A stretch of DNA of 31,887 nt from IMG/VR virus record IMGVR_UViG_3300047564_003912, positions 1 to 31,887 of that record; one strand, 5' to 3'. Each line of letters begins with the position of its first letter. Within the stretch, counting starts at the first letter, position 1. Source of the stretch: a virus. Positions 21,763-28,153 of the stretch are shown in pieces. The notes beneath the pieces were generated by a model, which searched no databases, had not been told where the DNA came from, and saw nothing but the letters and a program-made list of their open reading frames with translations. The position numbers and the translations under genes are program-made.

Positions 21763-22776
21763 TTAGTGTTTAATTTCTTGCCAAACTCGTTGACGAATTT
21801 GATTGGTTAGCGCGTCTGGTAGTGGTACATAGTCTAGTTCAATGGCTAGTGTTTTACCATTTTTAAACGCCCAGTCAAAAAACTTGATTACTTCACGACT
21901 TTGCGCTTTGTTTTCAGGTTCTTTGTACATTACAATAAAACTAGCTGTGGTAACAGGCCAAGTGTCCTTGCCAGGCTGATTAACAATGCTCAAACCCATG
22001 CCAGGTACGCTAAACCAGTCTGCGCCCGCAGCAGCAGCTGCAAAAGTTTTGTCATCTGGGTCAACAAACACGCCTGCTTTGTTTTGCAGTTTCATGTAGT
22101 TCATGTTGTTTTTCTTTACATAGGCATACTCAACGTAGCCAATGCTGCCTTTTACACGATTTACATTAGCTGCTACGCCTTCGTTACCTTTGCCACCCAC
22201 ACTAGTGGAGGCAGGCCACTTTACAGCAGCGCCGCGGCCTACTCGTTTTTCCCATTCAGGACTGATTGCGGTTAAGTAATCAGTCCAGTTAAATGTAGTG
22301 CCAGAACCATCAGCGCGGTGTACTACAGTAATGTCTAAGTTAGGAAGTGGCTTACCTGGATTAAGTGTCTGCAGTTTAGGGTCATTCCACTTTTTAATGT
22401 CGCCTAAAAATACTTCTGCTAGTACTTGACCAGTAATTCGTAATTCACCTGGCTTAAAATTATCCAAATTAATTACAGGCACTGTTCCGCCAATAACTGC
22501 TGGAAATTGCACTTGATTTAGTTTAGTTAGATCTTCGCCTTTAACTGGTGCATCTGTAGCACCAAACGCAACAGTTTTGTTGTTAATTTGACGAATGCCG
22601 CCACTACTACCAATACTTTGGTAGTTCAATCCTACACCAGTTTCTTTTTTATAGGCTTCTGCCCACTTAGCATAAATTGGGTACGGAAACGTAGCGCCCG
22701 CACCAGTAATATCAGCAGCTTGTGTAGTAACTGCAAGGGCTGCAAAAATAGTAACAAATAAATTTTTAATTTTCAT
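21763..22776 (-). CDS. pstS: PstS-type periplasmic phosphate-binding protein
   Basis: A full-length 337-residue phosphate-binding protein of the high-affinity Pst transporter. Signal peptide at 1-20 (MKIKNLFVTIFAALAVTTQA, cleavage before ADITGAG). Phosphate-binding motifs are intact: GAGATFPYPIY (25-36), SIGSSGGIRQI (near 56-66), FGATDAPV (near 72-79) and HRADGSGTTFNW (near 153-164). No truncation is seen. As an auxiliary gene it would raise phosphate capture by the infected cell through the host PstCAB. It overlaps a small secreted-protein gene by 11 nt. The sequence looks bacterial (betaproteobacterial) in style, suggesting acquisition from a host. Confidence 0.97.
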   Translation of the reverse strand: MKIKNLFVTIFAALAVTTQAADITGAGATFPYPIYAKWAEAYKKETGVGLNYQSIGSSGGIRQINNKTVAFGATDAPVKGEDLTKLNQVQFPAVIGGTVPVINLDNFKPGELRITGQVLAEVFLGDIKKWNDPKLQTLNPGKPLPNLDITVVHRADGSGTTFNWTDYLTAISPEWEKRVGRGAAVKWPASTSVGGKGNEGVAANVNRVKGSIGYVEYAYVKKNNMNYMKLQNKAGVFVDPDDKTFAAAAAGADWFSVPGMGLSIVNQPGKDTWPVTTASFIVMYKEPENKAQSREVIKFFDWAFKNGKTLAIELDYVPLPDALTNQIRQRVWQEIKH

Positions 22777-23080
22777 GCTTTAGTTGTTTTCTGTTATGTG
22801 CTTCCGGTAGTATTTGGTTCTTTTCACCAGCTTCCAGAACACACGCCACTTTATCATTAAATAGTACAATAGACCAGCTGCCTGTTCTTGGATTAGATAC
22901 TACAACGGTGCTGTCTTCTTTTGACACACCAACCCAAATTGGTCTTTCACCATGATCTTTTAGTAAAGCGTGAAATACCACAGCAGTTTTATCACATACT
23001 ACTCGCTTGTTTAGTTCTACTGGTTCCGCTAAAAGCAGAGTAGGCATTAATAACAAGCTGGCTAAAATACCTTGTTTCAT
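22766..23080 (-). CDS. Small secreted protein coupled to pstS
   Basis: A 104-residue protein with a signal peptide (MKQGILASLLLMPTLLLA, cleaved before EPVEL) and two Cys in the mature part (VVCDKT and VACVLE) that could form a disulfide. Its core VVFHALLKDHGERPIWVG resembles an unassigned family I associate with aquatic-phage proteins. AGGGAA lies 5-6 nt before ATG 23080. Its 3' end overlaps the pstS start by 11 nt, so both periplasmic proteins should be made together; a joint role in phosphate scavenging is inference. Confidence 0.82.
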   Translation of the reverse strand: MKQGILASLLLMPTLLLAEPVELNKRVVCDKTAVVFHALLKDHGERPIWVGVSKEDSTVVVSNPRTGSWSIVLFNDKVACVLEAGEKNQILPEAHNRKQLKHEN

Positions 23081-23097
23081 AGTATTCCCTATACGGG

Positions 23098-23172
23098 TGG
23101 TGCCGGATGTCGGATTCGAACTGACGACCTACCGCTTACAAGGCGGTTGCTCTACCACTGAGCTAATCCGGC
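23098..23172 (-). tRNA. tRNA-Thr (UGU)
   Basis: Canonical cloverleaf with encoded CCA; acceptor GCCGGAT/ATCCGGC, D-arm GCTC/GAGC, anticodon loop CTTGTAA in stem ACCGC/GCGGT, T-loop TTCGAAT. Confidence 0.95.
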
Positions 23173-23178
23173 TGAAAT

Positions 23179-23232
23179 TTACCGCTTGTAAGGCGGCTTT
23201 GGAGTAGGCTTTTTCTTAGGCTTCATTGACAT
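23179..23232 (-). CDS. Possible 17-residue Lys/Pro-rich peptide
   Basis: A tiny frame reading MSMKPKKKPTPKPPYKR. It is included because AGGAG lies exactly 6 nt before the ATG, a strong ribosome-binding site with no other gene to serve. It ends 6 nt before tRNA-Thr. Its role is unknown; the highly basic PK-repeat could bind nucleic acid or membranes. Confidence 0.55.
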   Translation of the reverse strand: MSMKPKKKPTPKPPYKR

Positions 23233-23249
23233 ACTAGTCTCCTGTAAGG

Positions 23250-23474
23250 TTAAATTTGCCCGTTTTTAATGCACTGCTCAAATGTGTTGAACAATTTATT
23301 AAACTTTACCTCGTAAATAGTTTTTAAACCAAGCAAGTAGTTTAGAACTTCGTCTTGGTCTAGTCCACACTCACCAACGGCTTCGTAAAGCTTATCAATG
23401 TCTTCGGTTACATTCCAGCACTTCATAATTTCTTGTTCAAGATCGAATCGGCTAATACTTTCTAGTGTTTTCAT
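23250..23474 (-). CDS. Hypothetical small protein
   Basis: A 74-residue acidic helical protein (SRFDLEQEIMKCWNVTEDI near the start), of a type often seen unnamed in phage genomes. The start is 2 nt after the stop of the YkuK-like gene, so it is in the same transcript. Confidence 0.75.
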   Translation of the reverse strand: MKTLESISRFDLEQEIMKCWNVTEDIDKLYEAVGECGLDQDEVLNYLLGLKTIYEVKFNKLFNTFEQCIKNGQI

Positions 23475-23476
23475 GG

Positions 23477-23947
23477 TTAGTTACTTAATACAAATTTTAA
23501 TCGGTCTGCTGCGTAAGTTGCTGCAAATGCGCTGGGTTTTACTTGTGGGTCGATATTGCAAGTGCCTTTAATATAACCAATTGCTTGATTAATTACTTGA
23601 TTACTTGCAAAGGTTTCTTTTGGATTTAGATCTAAGTGTACTTCAACGTGTCTGTCTTGTAGTACATCGGCCAAATCTGTAAAAAGATTTGCTACTTTGT
23701 ACACTTCATTCATTAGTCTAAGCGCTGGCTTATTTTTCTTTTGATCGTAGTCTAGTTCTCGGTGAACGTCGCCAAAAATCTTGCAGCCGTGTTTGCCGTC
23801 TATGTGCACAACAACTGCTAGTGTATAGTCTACATACCACTTTTTTCCAACAAGTATGCGCTCACTATCTGCACCCAAGTAGACCTTAGTTTGTGGACTT
23901 TGGGCACTAATAAACTTTTTTACTTCTGTTAAATTAAATTTACGCAT
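23477..23947 (-). CDS. YkuK-family RNase H-like protein (DUF458)
   Basis: A 156-residue protein with an RNase H-like outline: first strand VYLGADSERI with an Asp in the catalytic position, GKKWYVDYTLAVVVHI, then VEVHLDLNP with the second acidic position, and a C-terminal ADRL. This is the pattern of the YkuK/DUF458 family, whose function is not firmly known, though a nuclease role is suggested by the fold. The gene follows tRNA-Gln in reverse order (it is transcribed away from it) and precedes the 74-residue gene. Confidence 0.75.
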   Translation of the reverse strand: MRKFNLTEVKKFISAQSPQTKVYLGADSERILVGKKWYVDYTLAVVVHIDGKHGCKIFGDVHRELDYDQKKNKPALRLMNEVYKVANLFTDLADVLQDRHVEVHLDLNPKETFASNQVINQAIGYIKGTCNIDPQVKPSAFAATYAADRLKFVLSN

Positions 23948-23955
23948 AATTTATA

Positions 23956-24031
23956 TGGCAGGGGTTGATGGACTCGAACCACCGAATGTCGGAATCAAAA
24001 TCCGATGCCTTACCAGCTTGGCGAAACCCCT
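23956..24031 (-). tRNA. tRNA-Gln (UUG)
   Basis: Cloverleaf with encoded CCA; acceptor AGGGGTT/AACCCCT, anticodon loop TTTTGAT in stem TCGGA/TCCGA, T-loop TTCGAGT. The 5' 22 nt overlap the end of the upstream small coding gene. Confidence 0.94.
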
Positions 24032-24201
24032 ATTACATAGTTTTCAGCAGCGTCTTCAGCATACTGCAGTGTATTATTAGGAAACTCCTGAATTTTATAT
24101 AGTTTATCACTATTCCAGTACTCTACAACTGGAACATCGTTGATAATATACACTTTTGCATTTAATTCTCTGGTTTCACTAAAGTATTCGCTGATAAGCA
24201 T
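24010..24201 (-). CDS. Hypothetical small protein overlapping tRNA-Gln
   Basis: 63 residues from ATG 24201 (MLISEYFSETRELNAKVYII), preceded by AGAGGA at good spacing. The longer frame to 24243 would lie in tRNA-Asn and is rejected. Its last codons (YVIGVSPSW-stop) run 22 nt into tRNA-Gln, so tRNA processing would cut the reading frame before its stop. Function unknown. Confidence 0.7.
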   Translation of the reverse strand: MLISEYFSETRELNAKVYIINDVPVVEYWNSDKLYKIQEFPNNTLQYAEDAAENYVIGVSPSW

Positions 24202-24216
24202 AGTTTTCCTCTTTTG

Positions 24217-24291
24217 TGGCTCCAGAGGGTGGGATCGAACCACCGACCAATTGATTAACAGTCAACTGCACTGCCGCTGTGCTACTCTGGA
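24217..24291 (-). tRNA. tRNA-Asn (GUU)
   Basis: Cloverleaf with encoded CCA; acceptor TCCAGAG/CTCTGGA, anticodon loop CTGTTAA in stem GTTGA/TCAAT, T-loop TTCGATC. Confidence 0.95.
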
Positions 24292-24306
24292 AAAAAGCAC
24301 TTTAGT

Positions 24307-24328
24307 CTAGCCATCTTTCGATGGCTAG
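24307..24328 (-). terminator. Hairpin after the 70-residue gene, terminator-like
   Basis: A 9-bp perfect stem CTAGCCATC/GATGGCTAG with a GAAA tetraloop on the minus strand (24307-24315 with 24320-24328). A run of six T follows only about 12 nt later, just before tRNA-Asn, so it may act as a terminator or a processing or stability hairpin. Confidence 0.55.
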
Positions 24329-24340
24329 AGTGAAATACTA

Positions 24341-24553
24341 TTATTCTATTTCTACTGTTTTGTAACTTTTTGCTACTTCTTCAATATGTTGCTTGAACTC
24401 ATCGCGAATTTGAATAAAGCTACTATATCCCATTGCGCCGCCATTTACTAACCCAAGCGCTGCTGCGCTAAGGTCATCTACTAAACGTTTACTTGTTTCT
24501 GTATCTTGTTCAAATTGCTTTGTGTCTATCATTCTCATGCGAAGCTTATACAT
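24341..24553 (-). CDS. Hypothetical protein downstream of the collagen-like gene
   Basis: 70 residues from ATG 24553 (MYKLRMRMIDTKQFEQD), which lies 2 nt after the collagen-like gene's stop; AGG precedes it. The frame also runs upstream to 24586, inside the collagen-like gene, and that extension is not used. Mostly helical, with a small Ala/Gly-rich middle; not recognised. Confidence 0.68.
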   Translation of the reverse strand: MYKLRMRMIDTKQFEQDTETSKRLVDDLSAAALGLVNGGAMGYSSFIQIRDEFKQHIEEVAKSYKTVEIE

Positions 24554-24555
24554 CT

Positions 24556-25083
24556 TTATACCTGTGATTGTCCTGTTATATGCCAACTGTCGTTAAATAT
24601 TAACGTTACTGATTCATAAGGAGCTTGTAATACTAGTTCGTCGCCCCCATCTATTTTTTCGCCGTTAGGCGTAATGATGAATATTTTGTTATTGCCCAAT
24701 TTTTGTTGGGCTTTAATTATTAGGACTTTTCCTATTGGTGGATTTGGCGGTAAGGTTACTTCTATTTTGTCGGCGTTTACTACTCCAATATAACAGTCAT
24801 CGTCTAAAATCTGATAGTCTTTAGTTATAATTTTTGTAGCTATCGTGCAGTTGCAGCTTGATTCAGGGCCAGGTGGACCTGGTGGACCTGGTGGACCAGG
24901 TAATCCGTCTAGTCCAGGTAAACCTGGTGAACCCGGTGGGCCTGATGGGCCTTGTTCTCCTTGTGGGCCTGGTACGCTTGATTGTGTTTGGATTACAACA
25001 TCATTGTCCGTACTAGCCTGTGGTAAAAATATTGGTGGAAAACAATATCCAGGTGGAAAAAATACTTGGTTTGGATATAACAT
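24556..25083 (-). CDS. Collagen-like protein, probable virion or fibre component
   Basis: A 175-residue protein: N-terminal Pro/Phe-rich segment ([15 protein letters not shown]), then about twelve Gly-X-Y triplets with many PPG/GPP repeats (about residues 38-73), a Cys pair (CNC) that could cross-link a trimer, and a C-terminal beta domain (about 80-175). Collagen-like triplets in phages are typical of trimeric tail or capsid appendages. AAGGGG precedes the ATG. It sits between a Gly-rich gene and small genes, away from any visible structural cluster, so the virion role is inference. Confidence 0.82.
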   Translation of the reverse strand: MLYPNQVFFPPGYCFPPIFLPQASTDNDVVIQTQSSVPGPQGEQGPSGPPGSPGLPGLDGLPGPPGPPGPPGPESSCNCTIATKIITKDYQILDDDCYIGVVNADKIEVTLPPNPPIGKVLIIKAQQKLGNNKIFIITPNGEKIDGGDELVLQAPYESVTLIFNDSWHITGQSQV

Positions 25084-25105
25084 TGATAACCCCTTATCTT
25101 GAATA

Positions 25106-25134
25106 AAGCCACCAAGCTTGTGGCTTGGTGGCTT
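25106..25134 (-). terminator. Terminator after the Gly-rich gene
   Basis: A 12-bp stem (25106-25117 with 25123-25134), 5-nt loop, GC-rich core, followed by TTTATTC on the minus strand. It lies 16 nt past the stop at 25150 and before the collagen-like gene. Confidence 0.82.
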
Positions 25135-25149
25135 AACACGTACTAGAGA

Positions 25150-25908
25150 TTATCTAATGTTTGTATTTGTGTTTGTTGGATTAGCGGTTAGTGTACCGCT
25201 GCCAACATTGATTGCTTCGTTGTTACTACGAATCTGTTGCGCTAAGCCCCAGATTGCGTTGTATAGATGGCCCCACTGCTGTTGCTGTTGGGCTTGTTGT
25301 TGCATCTGATTGATGTTGTTGGTTGTTGTAACTTCAACACCGCGAGCAACTGCACCGGTATCTAATTTACTTTGTAAGGCAATAACAGCTGCATTTGCGT
25401 CTGAAAGCTGACGGTTTAGGGTCGCTTCATATTGTGCTGTAATTAGTGCACGAGTTTTATCTCCGTCAGTATTAATGTCTTTGGCAAGCTCATAACGATT
25501 TTCCATTACTTGCTGCTGTACGCCATTTAACTGTTGTGCTAATATCATTGTACCAGCATTTACAGCTTCTTTAACGCCGTCAACGCGACTGGCTAAGGAA
25601 GCTGTTGTATTATTAAATTGCGATGTGATGCCAATGGTTTGATTTGCTTGGCTTGCTTCCATAGCTGCTGTAGAAACAGCAACATCTTTAGCAACACCAC
25701 CAATAGCAGCCATTAAGTCCATATTGGCTTGACTTTGTTCAGGGGGGCTGCGTAGGGCTGCTCCGCCTGCTCCGTCTCCTCCGAAAAGATTTCCGTTGTT
25801 GCGAAGCAAGCTTCCTAATATAAGTCCGCCAATTAAACCGCCACCGCCTCCGAAAAGGCCATCGCCGCCCATTGCCATCATACCTGTTGGTGTAATTTGT
25901 TCTGCCAT
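25150..25908 (-). CDS. Gly-rich / coiled-coil protein, possible structural protein
   Basis: A 252-residue low-complexity protein. Residues 9-50 are Gly/Met/Leu-rich (FGGGGGLIGGLILGSLL), able to form a hydrophobic or membrane-inserting segment; 60-190 are long Ala/Gln/Asn-rich helices likely to be coiled coil; 200-252 hold NNINQ and a poly-Gln stretch. It has a strong AAGGAG site 6 nt before ATG 25908 and its own terminator, implying high expression. Best guess is a virion-associated protein; no named family. Confidence 0.75.
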   Translation of the reverse strand: MAEQITPTGMMAMGGDGLFGGGGGLIGGLILGSLLRNNGNLFGGDGAGGAALRSPPEQSQANMDLMAAIGGVAKDVAVSTAAMEASQANQTIGITSQFNNTTASLASRVDGVKEAVNAGTMILAQQLNGVQQQVMENRYELAKDINTDGDKTRALITAQYEATLNRQLSDANAAVIALQSKLDTGAVARGVEVTTTNNINQMQQQAQQQQQWGHLYNAIWGLAQQIRSNNEAINVGSGTLTANPTNTNTNIR

Positions 25909-25949
25909 AATTTTCTCCTTGTTGTTATAATTATATGGAGTTAAAATAA

Positions 25950-25978
25950 GGCAAAGAGCACTGGCTATGCTCTTTGCC
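25950..25978 (-). terminator. Terminator after the 82-residue gene
   Basis: An 11-bp perfect stem (25950-25960 with 25968-25978), 7-nt loop, followed by TTATTTT on the minus strand, 12 nt past the stop at 25990. A TATAAT-like box at 25930-25935 lies just beyond, without a matching -35. Confidence 0.85.
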
Positions 25979-25989
25979 AGTGCTAGCTA

Positions 25990-26238
25990 CTAGTACTTAG
26001 TAGCTTCGTTATGATACGATTCTAAGTTATCGAGTTCTTTAACCATTTTAGGAACTATACTTTCGTAATGATTCATGGTAAGCCTTACGCCGCCATCTGC
26101 CATTTCGCTAATACGCTCAAGCATAAAATGCAGATCTTCATCACTAGTAGTTTCTTCCCGAATGAACTCAAATAACCTAAGTAAAAGTGGAACGCTTAAT
26201 CTACAACATTCCAGTTCTTGTTCAAATTTTTCTTTCAT
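25990..26238 (-). CDS. Hypothetical helical protein
   Basis: An 82-residue acidic helical protein (FEQELECCRLSVPLLLRLFE near the start). No domain recognised. It lies between tRNA-Asp and a terminator. A 9-bp hairpin (26274-26298) is found upstream, between it and the tRNA. Confidence 0.72.
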   Translation of the reverse strand: MKEKFEQELECCRLSVPLLLRLFEFIREETTSDEDLHFMLERISEMADGGVRLTMNHYESIVPKMVKELDNLESYHNEATKY

Positions 26239-26273
26239 AGGCTCACTTTCTTATTCTTATTATTTAGCCATAG

Positions 26274-26298
26274 TAAAGCACAACATGGATGTGCTTTA
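26274..26298 (-). other. Hairpin downstream of tRNA-Asp
   Basis: A 9-bp stem TAAAGCACA/TGTGCTTTA (26274-26282 with 26290-26298) with a 7-nt loop, starting 3 nt after the tRNA CCA. It lacks a T-run, so it is more likely a processing or stability element than an efficient terminator. Confidence 0.5.
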
Positions 26299-26301
26299 GT
26301 A

Positions 26302-26376
26302 TGGCGGCTTTGAGGGGTAACGATCCCCTTCTCTATGCGTGACAGGCATATGTGCGTCCGTGAACACTTCAAAGCC
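26302..26376 (-). tRNA. tRNA-Asp (GUC)
   Basis: Cloverleaf with encoded CCA; acceptor GGCTTTG/CAAAGCC, anticodon loop CTGTCAC in stem TATGC/GCATA, T-arm GGGG-ATCGTTA-CCCC with a non-standard T-loop. G1 is shared with the last base of the upstream gene's stop codon. Confidence 0.9.
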
Positions 26377-26561
26377 TAGATATATTCACCGCCTGTTTGT
26401 GCAAGTATATATCTAATTACTTCATTTTTTCTGTTGGTGTGCATCAAATCGTCTGGTATTTCCATATCAAACGTTTTGTTAGGACTAGACCACCAAGCTT
26501 CTACCAACTCTTGGCTGCCTAGTAAAGCCAATAGAATTTCATTTAGCGATTGTTGCGTCAT
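26376..26561 (-). CDS. Hypothetical small protein wedged between two tRNAs
   Basis: 61 residues from ATG 26561 (MTQQSLNEILLALLGSQELV). The ATG lies 3 nt after the CCA of tRNA-Leu (UAA); there is no ribosome-binding site outside the tRNA. The stop TAG overlaps the first base of tRNA-Asp. The frame extension to 26600 lies in the tRNA and is rejected. The protein looks real by composition (helix, then EAWWSSPNKTFDM) but is unrecognised. Confidence 0.68.
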   Translation of the reverse strand: MTQQSLNEILLALLGSQELVEAWWSSPNKTFDMEIPDDLMHTNRKNEVIRYILAQTGGEYI

Positions 26562-26564
26562 ATT

Positions 26565-26648
26565 TGGTACCCCCGGCCAGAGTCGAACTGGCACGCCCAT
26601 AAGCGGGAGATTTTAAGTCTCCTGTGTCTACCATTCCACCACGGGGGC
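26565..26648 (-). tRNA. tRNA-Leu (UAA)
   Basis: Type II cloverleaf with long variable arm and encoded CCA; acceptor GCCCCCG/CGGGGGT (G-T at the first pair), anticodon loop CTTAAAA in stem GGAGA/TCTCC, T-loop TTCGACT. Confidence 0.94.
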
Positions 26649-26653
26649 AAAAA

Positions 26654-26869
26654 TTAAATTTTAAATGTTCCCGCGTTGCATTGAATATAAATGCCGCTAG
26701 ACATTTCTTCAAGTGCTTGTTTATCACGAATGCTGCAGTAGGGGCCATTATAGATTTTGAAATCTTTACCTGCTTCCCAATCTTTGATTGCTTGTTCTTT
26801 AGTATAGTATTTGCGGTCATAAGCAGCTACTAGAAACAATGGGCCCGAAACTTGCTGAAGTGCGTTCAT
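26654..26869 (-). CDS. Hypothetical protein
   Basis: 71 residues from ATG 26869 (MNALQQVSGPLFLVAAYDRK), with GGAAAG upstream. The frame extends to 26935, but the promoter at 26892-26920 lies in that extension, so the shorter start is right. The body has YYTKEQAIKDWEAGKDF and two Cys, a compact alpha/beta look; function unknown. It ends 6 nt before tRNA-Leu. Confidence 0.78.
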   Translation of the reverse strand: MNALQQVSGPLFLVAAYDRKYYTKEQAIKDWEAGKDFKIYNGPYCSIRDKQALEEMSSGIYIQCNAGTFKI

Positions 26870-26891
26870 GATACTTTCCGAATAAAAATAA

Positions 26892-26920
26892 ATTATAGCA
26901 AAAACACTTAAACAAATCAA
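26892..26920 (-). promoter_or_regulatory. sigma70-like promoter for the 71-residue gene and downstream tRNAs
   Basis: TTGATT (26915-26920) and TATAAT (26892-26897) on the minus strand with a 17-bp spacer. The predicted leader is about 17 nt and contains GGAAAG. The transcript would run on through tRNA-Leu, the 61-residue gene and tRNA-Asp. Confidence 0.8.
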
Positions 26921-26931
26921 GCCAAAATTAA

Positions 26932-27192
26932 TCAAAGTGATAAGTCACGAGGTACTTGTTTTCTGTGTACTTCGGCTTGCCAAGCTTTATAGCAGTGGTA
27001 CTTGTCTCCAAATAACCTGAAAATTCCGTCAATAAGTGGCTTTAGTACTCTTCCAAATAGTTTACGTTTATGCCAAGATCTATATGCTCTGCTTGACAAA
27101 GTTTCGTCTGCGTATCCACCTAGAACAACATTAATCGTCTGATCTACTGATATTAGTAGTTGGAACAGATAGTGTTTTATTTTTTGCTTCAT
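26932..27192 (-). CDS. Hypothetical protein of a widespread phage family
   Basis: An 86-residue protein. LLISVDQTINVVLGGYADETLSSRAYR, followed by a basic stretch, LFGDKYHCYKAWQAEVHRKQVP, matches from memory an unnamed protein common in phages and prophages; no function is known to me. AGGAG precedes the ATG. It overlaps the upstream gene by 62 nt in another frame. Confidence 0.78.
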   Translation of the reverse strand: MKQKIKHYLFQLLISVDQTINVVLGGYADETLSSRAYRSWHKRKLFGRVLKPLIDGIFRLFGDKYHCYKAWQAEVHRKQVPRDLSL

Positions 27193-27385
27193 TTTCCGAC
27201 TCCTCTATATACTCGGCGTGCACTTCTCTAACACTATCAAAAGCTTCTAGTACACAATCTTCTGTACTAAGAATATCTTGATAATCACTTATATCTCTTC
27301 CAAAGATAGCGTCCCAACGCGAATCCCATTCTTGCTGACTAATGCTCATTGGGCGGCGTGAACTTCCTTTTCCACCATCGCTCAT
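27131..27385 (-). CDS. Hypothetical protein
   Basis: 84 residues from ATG 27385 (MSDGGKGSSRRPMSISQQEW), with AAGGAA upstream right after a terminator. The upstream extension to 27421 lies in the terminator stem and is rejected. N-terminus basic, the rest acidic; a frequent unnamed phage type. Overlaps the next gene by 62 nt. Confidence 0.75.
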   Translation of the reverse strand: MSDGGKGSSRRPMSISQQEWDSRWDAIFGRDISDYQDILSTEDCVLEAFDSVREVHAEYIEESENEAKNKTLSVPTTNISRSDD

Positions 27386-27404
27386 ATACAATTCCTTAAA
27401 AAAT

Positions 27405-27431
27405 TTATTACTAAACCACATTTAGTAATAA
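27405..27431 (-). terminator. Terminator between the 79-residue and 84-residue genes
   Basis: An 11-bp perfect but AT-rich stem (27405-27415 with 27421-27431), 5-nt loop, followed by ATTTTTT on the minus strand. The next gene's ribosome-binding site starts immediately after the T-run. About 70 nt between it and the 79-residue gene's stop (27432-27502) hold nothing I recognise. Confidence 0.75.
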
Positions 27432-27502
27432 AGTTTCTAAAAAGTGCCCGCACTCTCTCGCTTTGATAGGCTGGCTACTATCCCTGGCGGCGGTGTTTGG
27501 TT

Positions 27503-27742
27503 TTATTTTTGCGGTAAGTTTCCAGTAAGAACAAAGATTTCTAGCTCTTTTGCTAGTTTCATAACGTCTGTCATAGTATACATTTCCGGTATGAAGTCTT
27601 TGTGGTCAGCAAGTGTTTTTGAACCTGATTTAACAGCAGACTCAAAAGCAATCTCACCAAACTTTCTGGTAATTTTATAGTGATCGTCTAAATACTCTTG
27701 AGCAGTTTCTAGTAGTTCTGCCCTAAGTTCTGTAAGTTCCAT
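27503..27742 (-). CDS. Hypothetical protein, paralogue of the 27926-28153 protein
   Basis: A 79-residue helical protein. LRAELLETAQEYLDDHYKIT then FGEIAFESAVKSG, FIPEMYTMTDVMKLAKELE aligns along its length with the protein at 27926-28153 (ELRAELLETAQEYL with EIRAQMLEMAQEYL; IPEMYTMTDVMKLAKEL with MPKMYGFDEVINKAKEL). Resembles unnamed small proteins of T4-like phages. GGG precedes the ATG. Confidence 0.78.
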   Translation of the reverse strand: MELTELRAELLETAQEYLDDHYKITRKFGEIAFESAVKSGSKTLADHKDFIPEMYTMTDVMKLAKELEIFVLTGNLPQK

Positions 27743-27780
27743 TGTATCCCTTTATTGTTATTGTTAGTGGGATTACAAAG

Positions 27781-27951
27781 TTAACAATCCCAATAGCCCT
27801 TAGTTCTTTGGGTTGACCACATACGCTCTAAATACTCTACTTCTTGGTGAGTTTGCGGATTGTGGTCTTTGATAAAATCTTCTAGGCTATAAGGCTTTAG
27901 AATACTTTGTAAGTTTTTCCAGATTTCACTTAACATCTTTGACGAATCCAT
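27781..27951 (-). CDS. Hypothetical small protein between the paralogues
   Basis: 56 residues from ATG 27951, preceded by AAGGA at good spacing (alternative ATG at 27936 gives 51). The core ILKPYSLEDFIKDHNPQTH, VEYLERMW looks like a family of short unnamed phage proteins with an SLE-D/E-F-I..NPQ motif. It overlaps the end of the upstream paralogue by 26 nt. Confidence 0.68.
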   Translation of the reverse strand: MDSSKMLSEIWKNLQSILKPYSLEDFIKDHNPQTHQEVEYLERMWSTQRTKGYWDC

Positions 27952-28153
27952 AAAGTTCCTTTGCTTTGTTGATAACTTCGTCGAAGCCGTACATTTTAGG
28001 CATATACTGTTGGTAGTCTGCCTGTACTTTTTCGCCGTTTTTAACCAACTCTTCAAAAGAGCGTTTTGCAAATTCGGTGTTAAGTTCAAACTGTTTTTGA
28101 AGGTACTCTTGTGCCATTTCTAGCATCTGAGCACGAATTTCGAACGGTGTCAT
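27926..28153 (-). CDS. Hypothetical protein, paralogue of the 27503-27742 protein
   Basis: A 75-residue helical protein (EIRAQMLEMAQEYLQKQFEL near the start) that aligns with the 27503 gene product. AAAGGA is well placed before ATG 28153. The 91-nt leader between it and the upstream gene is predicted to fold (see 28154-28244). Confidence 0.78.
   Translation of the reverse strand: MTPFEIRAQMLEMAQEYLQKQFELNTEFAKRSFEELVKNGEKVQADYQQYMPKMYGFDEVINKAKELYGFVKDVK

Noticed and set aside
21901-22275. A 124-residue plus-strand frame
   Set aside because: Antisense of pstS, whose protein sequence is unambiguous.
24845-25102. Plus-strand Gly/Pro-rich frame
   Set aside because: It is the complement of the collagen triplet repeats (CCN/GGN read the same way on both strands), with no start signal.
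25930-25958. TATAAT box upstream of the Gly-rich gene
   Set aside because: No acceptable -35 element at 16-18 bp, and the expected position lies inside a terminator stem; listed only as a remark.
26539-26820. A 93-residue minus-strand frame through tRNA-Leu
   Set aside because: It crosses the tRNA and shadows the 71-residue gene.
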